Positions 36,416 through 43,419 of a stretch of DNA of 44,248 nucleotides are shown piece after piece. The stretch covers positions 1 through 44,248 of IMG/VR virus record IMGVR_UViG_3300011934_000011. One strand, written 5' to 3'. The first letter of the stretch is position 1, and every line of letters starts with the position of its first letter. The notes beneath the pieces are model-generated. The model saw only the letters and a program-made list of their open reading frames with translations. It did not search any database and had not been told where the DNA came from. The stretch is from a virus. A program made the translations under genes and the position numbers.

Positions 36416-37408
36416 TTATGCCAGCTCGGTGGCCGCTACTTCCATGCGTGCGAGCCATGCTTCGTTCAAAATCTTGGCAACAAAGTAAGTTTTCCAGCCA
36501 ACAGAGCCACGCTGGCCGAGCGGATCACCGCCACGCGGGGTATCCGGGTTAAGCACCTTCGGCGTCACGGCATTTTTACCCTTTAACGGGATCAGGCCGT
36601 AAGACTCCTTGGCAATGTAGACCACGGGGTACACGTCAGCGGCTGTTCCGCCAGAGGATACCATGCTGCCTGCGGCACCACCTGCGTCGATGAACTTGTC
36701 CAGCACCGGAGACAGCACATAGCGCACGTCCTCGACCTTGCCGATTTCATACGGTAGCGCCTTCATGCTGCCGTACTTCTCGGTCGGCACGAAGCCGGTC
36801 ATATCGCGAATGTCGGCCTCAAGATCGGTGTGGGCAAACGCGATGAACGCGGCATCCACTGGCTCAGTGCTGTAGTTCGGCGAACCACCAACCATCTGCG
36901 TCACTTTCTTGGCACGCTGCGCCTTGAGTGCGCGGGTCACGGTACGCTGCTTGTTGAGGCTGATCGCTGTGTTGACGGCAGCACGACTTGCGCCGTTGGC
37001 GTACACAACATTAGTGCCGCCTCGAATGGCGCCCCAAGTTTGTGTCTCGACGGTTTCCGCTGCCTGCTCACCGCACAGCATGGAAGCGTCAGACAGTACC
37101 GGGTCTTCCGCCAGGTCGTTGACCACATCAGTGATCTCAACCCATGCGCCCCACTGCTTGATCTGAACTTCAACATCTTCGTAGTTCATCTGTTGCGCGG
37201 TCGGTGTAGCACCTTCCGTCAGCGGGGTGGCAGGAATGGCGAACGGCACCGGGCGACGGAACTTGACCGTATCAGCGGCGTTCTTGGGCATTGGCTTGGA
37301 CTGGCCGAACTTGGACAGCACAAGGATAGGCTCGGCATGAGCCAGCATTTCGGTGGCGGCGTAAGCAGCGGTACGCTGGGAAATATCGCCGTATTTGGTT
37401 GTAGCCAT
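36416..37408 (-). CDS. Major capsid protein, N4-gp56 family
   Basis: A 330-residue HK97-fold capsid protein. The hallmarks are FGQSKPMPKNAADTVKFRRPVPFAIPATPLTEGATPTAQQMNYEDVEVQIKQWGAWVEITDVV near the N-terminus, the IRGGTNVVYANGASRAAVNT segment, and the AFIAFAHTDLEADIRDM and GFVPTEKYGSMKALPYEIGKVEDVRYVLSP run in the middle. This is the N4-gp56 family pattern. It lies directly downstream of the scaffold gene, with a GNRA hairpin carrying the SD and a strong terminator after it. No protease gene is seen, so scaffold removal is probably by exit rather than cleavage. Confidence 0.92.
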   Translation of the reverse strand: MATTKYGDISQRTAAYAATEMLAHAEPILVLSKFGQSKPMPKNAADTVKFRRPVPFAIPATPLTEGATPTAQQMNYEDVEVQIKQWGAWVEITDVVNDLAEDPVLSDASMLCGEQAAETVETQTWGAIRGGTNVVYANGASRAAVNTAISLNKQRTVTRALKAQRAKKVTQMVGGSPNYSTEPVDAAFIAFAHTDLEADIRDMTGFVPTEKYGSMKALPYEIGKVEDVRYVLSPVLDKFIDAGGAAGSMVSSGGTAADVYPVVYIAKESYGLIPLKGKNAVTPKVLNPDTPRGGDPLGQRGSVGWKTYFVAKILNEAWLARMEVAATELA

Positions 37409-37414
37409 TGCGTG

Positions 37415-37428
37415 TTACCTCACGGTAA
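37415..37428 (-). promoter_or_regulatory. SD-presenting GTGA hairpin of the capsid gene
   Basis: On the transcript: TTACC-GTGA-GGTAA, a perfect 5-bp stem with a GNRA loop. The SD GAGG spans the loop end and the stem. It fills most of the 25-base gap between scaffold stop and capsid start. Confidence 0.7.
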
Positions 37429-37433
37429 GAGAG

Positions 37434-38312
37434 TTAGCGTTGCCGCGCTTTTTTGGCGGCGTAGTGTTCAAAGGCAGCGTCAAAATCCTCTGGCGTTCCC
37501 CGTTGTTGAGCGGCCCCACGGCGGCTCACTGTTTGAGCGTTTGCCAAGCGGTCTTTTCGCTTGTCGTGCTGAGTTGCACGGCTGTTGTCTCCCATGCCCA
37601 CGCCCTTGTAGAAGTCGATTAGCGCGGATGCGTCATCGGCGCTGTCGCTGTCTGCAAGTTGCTGGATACTGGGGTTCTGTGACTGCAACCATGTGGAAAA
37701 CTCAGGCGCATTGATCACATCACGCCAATCCTCATGCCGGCTTTCGAGGCGGGCATACTCAGACTGGACCTGCTGTTCATGGGCCTGTTGCTGGATGGGT
37801 TGCACGGTGCTTTGCAGCTGCTGTAGCTGCGTTTCGAGTTGCGCTTGTCGCTGTTTGTCAGCGTTTAGCCGGGCCTCGAATGCCCTTGCCATATCGGGGA
37901 AGTCCTCTTTAAACGTCTCCCAGTCATCGCTGCCTAGCTCTTGTGCGGCTTCGTCGCGGCGCTGGTCGTCGTTTTGTGGCTTTCCCTCGGCATCCTTTGG
38001 GCGCTGCTGCTGCGTCTGCTGCAACTGCGCCTGCAATTCATTGATCTGGCGTTGATAGGCGCCTAACCGTCCACGCTGTGACGCCTCGCTGTGCTTGAGC
38101 TTCTGGTTTTCTGTCTCAAGCGTGCTGAGTCGGTCGTTAATGTCCGGCTCTGGCGGGGGTGCGTCATCACCCGGTTCGTCATCGCGGTGGTATTCGTCGC
38201 GGTTTTCCGGGTCAGTGGTGGACTTGGAATACTCGTCAAACGCGCTATCAAAGTCGTTTGAATCGTCGGTATCCTGCGGCTCTTTGTTGAGCGGCTGGTT
38301 TTCCGTGGTCAT
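37434..38312 (-). CDS. Scaffolding protein, 292 residues
   Basis: Acidic disordered N-terminus (DSNDFDSAFDEYSKSTTDPENRDEYHRDDEPGDDAPPPE), then coiled coils (LSTLETENQKLKHSEASQRGRLGAYQRQINELQAQLQQTQQQ and LNADKQRQAQLETQLQQLQSTVQPIQQQ), a helical middle, and a short basic C-terminus (AAKKARQR) that would bind the capsid protein. Charge layout, length and position just before the capsid gene are those of podovirus scaffolds. Two GNRA hairpins precede the start. Confidence 0.88.
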   Translation of the reverse strand: MTTENQPLNKEPQDTDDSNDFDSAFDEYSKSTTDPENRDEYHRDDEPGDDAPPPEPDINDRLSTLETENQKLKHSEASQRGRLGAYQRQINELQAQLQQTQQQRPKDAEGKPQNDDQRRDEAAQELGSDDWETFKEDFPDMARAFEARLNADKQRQAQLETQLQQLQSTVQPIQQQAHEQQVQSEYARLESRHEDWRDVINAPEFSTWLQSQNPSIQQLADSDSADDASALIDFYKGVGMGDNSRATQHDKRKDRLANAQTVSRRGAAQQRGTPEDFDAAFEHYAAKKARQR

Positions 38313-38318
38313 GTAGCG

Positions 38319-38351
38319 GTTCTCCCGAACGGCTATGGCGTCTCACGACGC
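38319..38351 (-). promoter_or_regulatory. Two GNRA hairpins before the scaffold gene
   Basis: On the transcript, GCGTC-GTGA-GACGC (38338-38351) is followed seven bases later by GTTC-GGGA-GAAC (38319-38330). The second carries the SD GGGAG of the scaffold gene. The first could mark the 5' end of the scaffold-capsid message after the terminator at 38375-38399. No obvious promoter lies between terminator and hairpins. Confidence 0.65.
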
Positions 38352-38374
38352 GGTTGAGCCTGAATGTCAGGCAA

Positions 38375-38399
38375 TAAAAAACCCGCTCGATGGCGGGTT
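38375..38399 (-). terminator. Terminator between portal and scaffold blocks
   Basis: On the minus strand AACCCGC/GCGGGTT with a 6-nt loop is followed by six T; it starts within the stop codon of the 67-residue gene. Confidence 0.88.
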
Positions 38400-38601
38400 A
38401 ATAGTCGGTAAAGGGGGTTATGTCTGGCGGTGACTCGTCGCTGGCGTCTGTTAGCAAGTCATCAATCACGCGAATCTCGCCGCGTAGCTTGTCGTCTGCT
38501 TGGGTGCCGTTGATTAACGACTCGATGCACTGCTGTCGGCGCTCATTCAACCAGACTTCGACGGCTTGCCACGTCAGCGTATGCGTATCAATATCAGCCA
38601 T
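38398..38601 (-). CDS. Small acidic protein after portal, 67 residues
   Basis: ATG 38601 overlaps the last codons of the portal gene. The product (DTHTLTWQAVEVWLNERRQQCIESLINGTQADDKLRGEIRVIDDLLTDASDESPPDITPF) has two helices, the second part acidic. Small helical proteins at this position between portal and scaffold are common in podoviruses; role unknown. A terminator begins at its stop. Confidence 0.65.
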   Translation of the reverse strand: MADIDTHTLTWQAVEVWLNERRQQCIESLINGTQADDKLRGEIRVIDDLLTDASDESPPDITPFTDY

Positions 38602-40945
38602 AGGAGTCGTATCCTTGCGCCATGTTGTCACGGCGGGCCAAGCGGTCATTCTGCTTTTCGGTCAGCTCGGCGGCTTTCACATCGCGTTGGTTCTGCAGTT
38701 GGGCGCTTGTCTTACGCATTTCCAATTCCAGCTTCTGCGACTCAAGCCCCGCCTTCTGCTCAAGTTGCGTCAGTGTCAACCCTTCCTTGAGTGCCAGTTC
38801 GGTACGCTTCATTTCCTGATCGCTTTGCAGCTGCGCGGCCTTGTACTGCTGGTCAAACTGCTGTTGCTGCGCTTTCAGTTGCGCTTCCTGCTGGCTCATT
38901 TGCGCTTCCTGTTGCCATTGCTGGGCTTTCAGCTGCAACTCTTGCTGCTTCAGCTGCAATTCCTGCATCTTCACCTGCATTTCGGGTGGCGGGCCTTCTT
39001 CCTGCTGGCCTTGCTGTTTCTGCGCAATCTCTTCCTCGCTGTACGTCACGGTATCCACCGGCACTTGCAGCGTGCGCAGTATTTCCTTGTACAGTCCTTC
39101 CCAGTTGGTTAGCTCGGCAAAGATCGGGTTATTCGCGGCCACCTGAGCCAGCATCATCAGCTTTTCCTGCTGCTCTTCGCGGGCAATCAGCACACTCGTA
39201 CCCTTGGCCACTACATCAAAGTCGCCCTTGATCTCTGGCCGGTCGGTGTACTCCATGTGAAAATCGTAGAAGCGCTTAACCGTGGGCGTGCTAATACCGT
39301 CATCGAAGTTCTTGACGGCTGAGCGCAACACGATGTTGCTGTTGTTCATCAGCATCTGCATACCGGTTGCTGTATTCGCTCCCGGTCCACCACTGACGCC
39401 CTCACCCTGTAGCAGGATAGGCAGATTGGTTTCAGTGTCGGCCAACTGCTGTGCCATCTCGAAGATAGAAGCTAGATCGCCCTGGTTGTTCTGTATCTGT
39501 ACGCTAAGGAACGCCTGGTCTATCGGCGCGTCTCCGGTGTACTCCCACACCTTATTGCTGCGTATCGTCCAGTCACCGTCTTTCGGCTGTACTGCGCGCT
39601 TGTTGACGACAATTTGCGGGCCTGCGGATAACCCAGCGTTATCCATCATCATGCGCCATGCGGCGTTGACGACCTTTTGCGGCTGACGCATGAGGTAAGG
39701 CACGCCAAAGCCGAAGATGCTCGCGCCGTCCTCTTCCCAGTTGAATATGCTGTAGGGTAGCTGCCCGGATTCCAGCGGGTTCATTGCCGCTTTGATAACG
39801 TGGCTGCCTACCATCAACACGCAGCCAGTGTATTCCACCAGCGGGTCATCGTCGGTTTCACAGCCACAGGCATCCAACTCTTCTTTGTCGAGTGGCCCCC
39901 AGTATTCCCAGACTTCATAACGCTTATCGTTGGTGACAGTATCGACGCCGGTGATAGCGCGCAGTTCGTCGCGTCTGTCCTGTGCAACGTGCCGGGCGTC
40001 ATCGTCTTGCAGTGCCTGACGTAACTGATCTTTCATCACACCGGGTAGGTCGGCAAGCTCGCGCAGCTGCTTGCGGTTGAGTAGCTTGCGTTCAAACACA
40101 AACTCAGCTTCGCGCATGTTCGCGGCTGACATATCCGGGAAGTAATCCCACGGATCAACGCGCTCAACAGCGGGCCGGAACTCTTCCTGCACCTCAACGA
40201 ATGATTGCCCTGTCTGCGGGTCGGTCATCCATGCGCGGCGAGTGCGATTAACAATACTCGGGCCTTTGAGAATGCCAGTGCCGAGTATGCAGGCATCTTG
40301 AATCACGTCGCGGGTATGAGCGTTGTAGCGTGACTCTGCGAAGTCGTCCTCTATCTGCTGCTGCATCTCCCTTGCAGCTTCATCGACCTTGGCCTGCTCG
40401 TCTATCTCTGGCTCAGGCTGTTGTTGTGGCTGCATACCCTGCTGCTGCATGCCTTCTTGTGGCATAGCTTGCGGCTGCTGGTTCTGTTGTTCGGGTGCCA
40501 TGCTTTGTTGCATATCTGGCGATTGGCCGGGCTGCTGCATGTCCGCCTGCATCATTCCCTGCACTTTGCTTGTTGCAGGTACGGGCGTGGACTTGATGCC
40601 GAAGTTGGTATCGTCGTTAGGTAGCAGCATATCGCTCAAGCGAGCAATCGCGGCGCGTGTCTTGTTGCGGGTAATATTGACGTAGACCGAACTGCCGCCC
40701 TTGCGCTGCATGCGGTCCAGTTCGTCGCCGTTGTACTTGCCGTTGTACTGGCGTAGATCAGCGAGCCACCGGGTTTCAATCTGTTGGCGCGCCGCTACTT
40801 GATCGTGTGCCAAGCCGTATAGCTTACTGCCCAGCACGTTGAGCTCTTCTTCCTGTTGCTGCTTGAGCGCTTCACGCTCTTCAGCGTCCATATCGTCAGT
40901 AGGGTCTTGCTCGTCTGCCATCACGGCAGTCGGATTGTCTCGCAT
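38594..40945 (-). CDS. Portal protein, P22-like, 783 residues
   Basis: The dodecameric ring for DNA entry. Landmarks: the N-terminal helix region, YVNITRNKTRAAIARLSDMLLP (about 90-110), VERVDPWDYFPDMSAANMREAEFVFERKLLNRKQLREL, INWEEDGASIFGFGVPYLMRQPQKVVNAAWRMMMDNAGLSAGPQIVV, and QGEGVSGGPGANTATGMQMLMNNSNIVLRSAVKNFDD. The last 150 residues are a long Gln/Glu coiled coil that would form a P22-like barrel. A Gln/Met/Pro-rich insert at about 128-180 is unusual. AGGA seven bases before ATG 40945. It follows the terminase genes directly. Confidence 0.92.
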   Translation of the reverse strand: MRDNPTAVMADEQDPTDDMDAEEREALKQQQEEELNVLGSKLYGLAHDQVAARQQIETRWLADLRQYNGKYNGDELDRMQRKGGSSVYVNITRNKTRAAIARLSDMLLPNDDTNFGIKSTPVPATSKVQGMMQADMQQPGQSPDMQQSMAPEQQNQQPQAMPQEGMQQQGMQPQQQPEPEIDEQAKVDEAAREMQQQIEDDFAESRYNAHTRDVIQDACILGTGILKGPSIVNRTRRAWMTDPQTGQSFVEVQEEFRPAVERVDPWDYFPDMSAANMREAEFVFERKLLNRKQLRELADLPGVMKDQLRQALQDDDARHVAQDRRDELRAITGVDTVTNDKRYEVWEYWGPLDKEELDACGCETDDDPLVEYTGCVLMVGSHVIKAAMNPLESGQLPYSIFNWEEDGASIFGFGVPYLMRQPQKVVNAAWRMMMDNAGLSAGPQIVVNKRAVQPKDGDWTIRSNKVWEYTGDAPIDQAFLSVQIQNNQGDLASIFEMAQQLADTETNLPILLQGEGVSGGPGANTATGMQMLMNNSNIVLRSAVKNFDDGISTPTVKRFYDFHMEYTDRPEIKGDFDVVAKGTSVLIAREEQQEKLMMLAQVAANNPIFAELTNWEGLYKEILRTLQVPVDTVTYSEEEIAQKQQGQQEEGPPPEMQVKMQELQLKQQELQLKAQQWQQEAQMSQQEAQLKAQQQQFDQQYKAAQLQSDQEMKRTELALKEGLTLTQLEQKAGLESQKLELEMRKTSAQLQNQRDVKAAELTEKQNDRLARRDNMAQGYDSYG

Positions 40946-40946
40946 A

Positions 40947-41669
40947 TCAGTATCCTGCCGTGGTGTCGCCGGGTTGTGAGCCAGCGCCTATTTGCTGTAT
41001 GGGTTTGGTGGTGGCGTTATGTAAGCCCATCACCATGTACCTAATTCCATCGAGACAATGATCGTTTTCTTTTACAATCTTGCCCTTTTCGTCGCGCCGA
41101 TAAATCCGGAACTCGCCCAGCGTGTGCTGTAGCGTGCTGAATATCTTGATACGCCCGGTGCTTAGCCGCTCTAGTACCTGCATCAAGCCCGACTCTACCG
41201 CCTTGTTGGCTTTGATTAGGTGTAAGCCCTCGTCTTCGTACAGCGACCACAACGAACGCCCATCAACCTGACTACGCCCACGCGCTGCGGTATCAATCAC
41301 GCCGGGTATCCACTCACCGCGCATCCTGATGGCTTTCGCATGTACAGCGGCCTCAGCCTGCCCCCGGTAATGCTCCGAGTACAGATAAAGCACGTCGGTA
41401 TCACGGTCGAGCGCACCCCAGACGGCGGCGGTTTTCTTCCAGCCAACGTCGAGGCCATAGATACGCGGCCACCAGCCGGGAATCTGAAACGGGTCGCAGA
41501 CAATATCTTCTTCCGGCACCGGGTAGATGGCACCACTACCCAGCGTGGGCGTGCCATTCATGCGCGCTTCCAGCTGGTGGGGGCTGATACCCTTGGCCAT
41601 ATCGTCTATGTCCTCTTGCTTGAGGTGGGGCGCGTTACTCCATCCAGCTTGTACGACGTAACGGCTCAC
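40947..41669 (-). CDS. terL: Terminase large subunit, nuclease half
   Basis: A 240-residue protein equal to the C-terminal part of a normal TerL. The RNase H-fold nuclease acids are present: Asp74 in YGLDVGW, Asp126 in GVIDTAARGRSQ and Asp207 in HCLDGIRY. It starts at GTG 41669, overlapping the previous stop as GTGA, and its first residues (SRYVVQAGWSNAPHL) match the point where intact TerL proteins continue after the ATPase domain. It should cut concatemers during headful or cos packaging, presumably in complex with the separately encoded ATPase half. Confidence 0.88.
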   Translation of the reverse strand: MSRYVVQAGWSNAPHLKQEDIDDMAKGISPHQLEARMNGTPTLGSGAIYPVPEEDIVCDPFQIPGWWPRIYGLDVGWKKTAAVWGALDRDTDVLYLYSEHYRGQAEAAVHAKAIRMRGEWIPGVIDTAARGRSQVDGRSLWSLYEDEGLHLIKANKAVESGLMQVLERLSTGRIKIFSTLQHTLGEFRIYRRDEKGKIVKENDHCLDGIRYMVMGLHNATTKPIQQIGAGSQPGDTTAGY

Positions 41670-41887
41670 TGTGCCATCACCATGAACTGCGCCCCTGCAA
41701 TCGTCAGCGTGTCACCAGTGCTTAGCGTAGGGTCTACCTGCCGCGCTACTTTGACTGACAGCATGCCGCCCTCAATGCCGCGCTCTCGCACCATGTCGGC
41801 AATACGCTTGGCTGTGGCCGTCGTGCGGTTCTGGTACTTGGCGCTGACGCTGCCCGCCAGGTAGTCGCCTTGGATGGGGTCTGTCAT
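41666..41887 (-). CDS. ORF wedged between the two terminase halves, 73 residues
   Basis: It begins with MTDPIQGDYLAGSVSAKYQN and ends in a GDTLTIAGAQFMVMAQ strand pair. Starts are coupled at both ends: ATGA with the ATPase half and GTGA with the nuclease half. The three genes use three different frames. I do not recognise the family. The helix with NRTTATAKRIADMVRERG and the closing GD-L-I-G-F-V strands resemble small head-tail joining proteins, which are often encoded near here, so a displaced connector gene is one reading. It is not intein-like: no Cys/Ser start or His-Asn end. Confidence 0.65.
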   Translation of the reverse strand: MTDPIQGDYLAGSVSAKYQNRTTATAKRIADMVRERGIEGGMLSVKVARQVDPTLSTGDTLTIAGAQFMVMAQ

Positions 41888-42600
41888 ACCGGCTCCTGCT
41901 CATGTTTGGATTCAAGAAAGCTGACGACCAGTTCCGTCAAGCCGGATAGCGGGGTAAACGTCATCATCACAATGCCGCGTGTGGTCATCGTCCTGATCAG
42001 GGCTTCGTCGTACACGTCTTTGGGCACTTCTTCATCCAGCCACACCACGTCCTGCTCGGTGCCCTGGAAGATACGGCGCCCTTGGTCATAGCTGCGCAGC
42101 ATCAATCGGCTGGTGCCACCGCTGGCATGGCTGACGTTGATCTCTTCGTAAAGGTTGGCAACGCCGCGTGCTGGTGTCGGCTTGCCCAGCTTGTCGCGGG
42201 GGATCAGGCCACTGCCGAACTCCGGTGTATCCCATAGACCGCCAAGCAGCTTAGCCTGGATAATGTCGCGGGTTGTCTGCGAGGTGTCGCCAGCAGCCAA
42301 GGCATTGATCGGCTTATTGAACGTGCGGCCATCCCACCAGTCGGGATACTCGCCAGTTAAGTGATACGTTAGCTCGCCACCACCTGCGACTGTCTTGCCG
42401 ACGCGGTTGCCTGCCATGAATAGCCGCTCTTTGTGCTCGCGGCCTGCGCGAAAAAACTCCATGTGTTTAACGTACAGCTCACGCCGGTACGGGCCTTCGT
42501 CGGGGAAGATGTCGCGGATTAGGTTGTAGCGTTTCCGCCTCGCCTTTTCCTCAAGCGCTTTGAGTAGCGCGAGTTGCGCGGCACGGTTATCACTGCTCAC
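41884..42600 (-). CDS. terL: Terminase large subunit, ATPase half
   Basis: A 238-residue packaging motor domain. Walker A is GNRVGKT (64-70) and Walker B VVWLDEE (185-191) with the catalytic Glu; the coupling motif TFTPLSG (215-220) is intact. The protein stops shortly after, at SFLESKHEQEPV, in the linker where TerL normally runs on into the nuclease. Start is GTG 42600, overlapping the small terminase stop. So ATP hydrolysis and cutting are on separate chains here. Two compensating indels alone would not create the extra 222 bases. Confidence 0.9.
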   Translation of the reverse strand: MSSDNRAAQLALLKALEEKARRKRYNLIRDIFPDEGPYRRELYVKHMEFFRAGREHKERLFMAGNRVGKTVAGGGELTYHLTGEYPDWWDGRTFNKPINALAAGDTSQTTRDIIQAKLLGGLWDTPEFGSGLIPRDKLGKPTPARGVANLYEEINVSHASGGTSRLMLRSYDQGRRIFQGTEQDVVWLDEEVPKDVYDEALIRTMTTRGIVMMTFTPLSGLTELVVSFLESKHEQEPV

Positions 42601-43144
42601 CGCCCACCTTCTTGCTCAGCTCAGCAATGCGGGCTTCAAGCTCGTCGTCGGTCAGGCTGCGCTCTGCTGGTTCGTCGGCTTTGTCGTCGTCGTCCATCGA
42701 GTAAGCCTGGCGCTCTAGCTTGATGCACTTACCTAAAGCATCCACACCAGAGTTAAGGCTTCGAGCAAACTCATTGTGGTTCGACTCGTCTACATTCATC
42801 TCGCTCAGCGTGACGGCCAGCTTTGTGGCAATGCCTTTCCATTCAGTGATCTGCTTGCGATGACCAACGACTACTTGGGTGATCTCGTCTGAAACTTCAT
42901 CAACTATCTCGTCATCGTTTCGCGCATCCGCTTGCGTGACGCCTTTGCGTGAAGTCGTGCGTGATAGCTTCTGTTTTGCAGCACTCTTAACTTGCCTTGA
43001 AAGGTCGCGGTGCCAGCCGTATTTTTTTGCTCGGCTGCGTATCGTTCCTTCCTTCGTGCCGTATTTATCGGCAATAGCGCGTAGTGGCAATAAGCCAGCC
43101 CGATAGGCGGCTTCAATGCTCTCCCAATCGGGTATCTTAGCCAT
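42590..43144 (-). CDS. terS: Terminase small subunit
   Basis: A 184-residue protein. The N-terminal helix-turn-helix (DWESIEAAYRAGLLPLRAIADKYGTKEGTIRSRAKKYGWHRDL) binds the packaging site; a central helical oligomerisation part (DEVSDEITQVVVGHRKQITEWKGIATKLAVTL) and a C-terminal acidic TerL-binding tail follow. The start at ATG 43144 abuts a seven-T tract of a terminator-like hairpin and has no good Shine-Dalgarno, so it may depend on coupling to the 47-codon ORF that overlaps it. It is followed by TerL with a short overlap. Confidence 0.85.
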   Translation of the reverse strand: MAKIPDWESIEAAYRAGLLPLRAIADKYGTKEGTIRSRAKKYGWHRDLSRQVKSAAKQKLSRTTSRKGVTQADARNDDEIVDEVSDEITQVVVGHRKQITEWKGIATKLAVTLSEMNVDESNHNEFARSLNSGVDALGKCIKLERQAYSMDDDDKADEPAERSLTDDELEARIAELSKKVGGEQ

Positions 43145-43280
43145 AAAAAAACGCCGCTCTCTCAAGCAGCGCCCTCATAGTGTAGGGGCCGGACGCTTCA
43201 CAGCGTGCGGCGGGTTGTCGGCAGTGCTTCACAGCATGACCTACCGCGTAGCGTTGCGCGGTACGCAGATCGAGGATCAC
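43137..43280 (-). CDS. Possible leader ORF overlapping terS, 47 residues
   Basis: GTG 43280 has GGAGAGG seven bases upstream and itself lies in GGAGGTGATC, a full complement of the 16S rRNA 3' end. The frame stays open to 43137, past the terS start. The peptide contains CRQPAARCEASGPYTMRALLERAAFFYG. It reads through two of the repeated hairpins in different frames and through the terminator-like stem, so it may be a leader peptide that couples translation to terS. Chance cannot be excluded. Confidence 0.35.
   Translation of the reverse strand: MILDLRTAQRYAVGHAVKHCRQPAARCEASGPYTMRALLERAAFFYG
43145..43171 (-). terminator. Terminator-like hairpin touching the terS start codon
   Basis: On the minus strand CGCTGC/GCGGCG (6 bp, one T-G pair) with an 8-nt loop is followed by seven T and then directly by ATG of terS. 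It would attenuate terminase and structural genes unless ribosomes or an antitermination factor prevent the hairpin. Confidence 0.65.
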
Positions 43281-43345
43281 CTCCTCACCTCTCCGCTGGG
43301 TGTTCGGTACAACGCTTCACAGCGTGGCGTGTCGCTTCACAGCGA
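43193..43345 (-). repeat. Four GTGA-tetraloop hairpin repeats upstream of terS
   Basis: On the minus strand each is a palindrome around GTGA: ACGCT-GTGA-AGCGT (43193-43206), TGCT-GTGA-AGCA (43225-43236), ACGCT-GTGA-AGCGT (43312-43325) and TCGCT-GTGA-AGCGA (43332-43345). Stems vary in a compensated way while the loop is constant. They resemble the GTGA hairpins before late genes. As DNA, they could also be TerS-binding repeats of a pac or cos region. Confidence 0.7.
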
Positions 43346-43347
43346 GT

Positions 43348-43419
43348 ATAAGTAAGCGCCCTGGCCTGTTTGGCACGTCCGCGATATTGGTTGGGATATA
43401 CACCAAGGCGCTTGCTTAT
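43348..43419. repeat. 17-nt inverted repeat downstream of the holin gene
   Basis: ATAAGTAAGCGCCCTGG (43348-43364) and CCAAGGCGCTTGCTTAT (43403-43419) pair at 15 of 17 positions around a 38-nt loop. One arm overlaps the last codons of the holin gene. There is no T-tract, so it is not a simple terminator; it may be an mRNA end-protecting hairpin or part of the packaging site. Confidence 0.5.

Noticed and set aside
36830-37714. 294-codon plus-strand ORF opposite capsid and scaffold genes
   Set aside because: Antisense to two strongly supported structural genes; it spans their junction and is rich in Arg, Cys and His.
38420-39112. 230-codon plus-strand ORF opposite the portal coiled coil
   Set aside because: Leu/Gln-rich mirror of the portal's Gln/Leu repeat; no start signal.
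41666-41887. Intein or group I intron between the terminase halves
   Set aside because: No Cys/Ser at the start, no His-Asn end, and each half has its own stop and coupled start; the segment codes for a short protein in a third frame.
43193-43345. CRISPR-like array
   Set aside because: The repeats are short palindromes with uneven spacing and no spacers of constant length; no cas gene.
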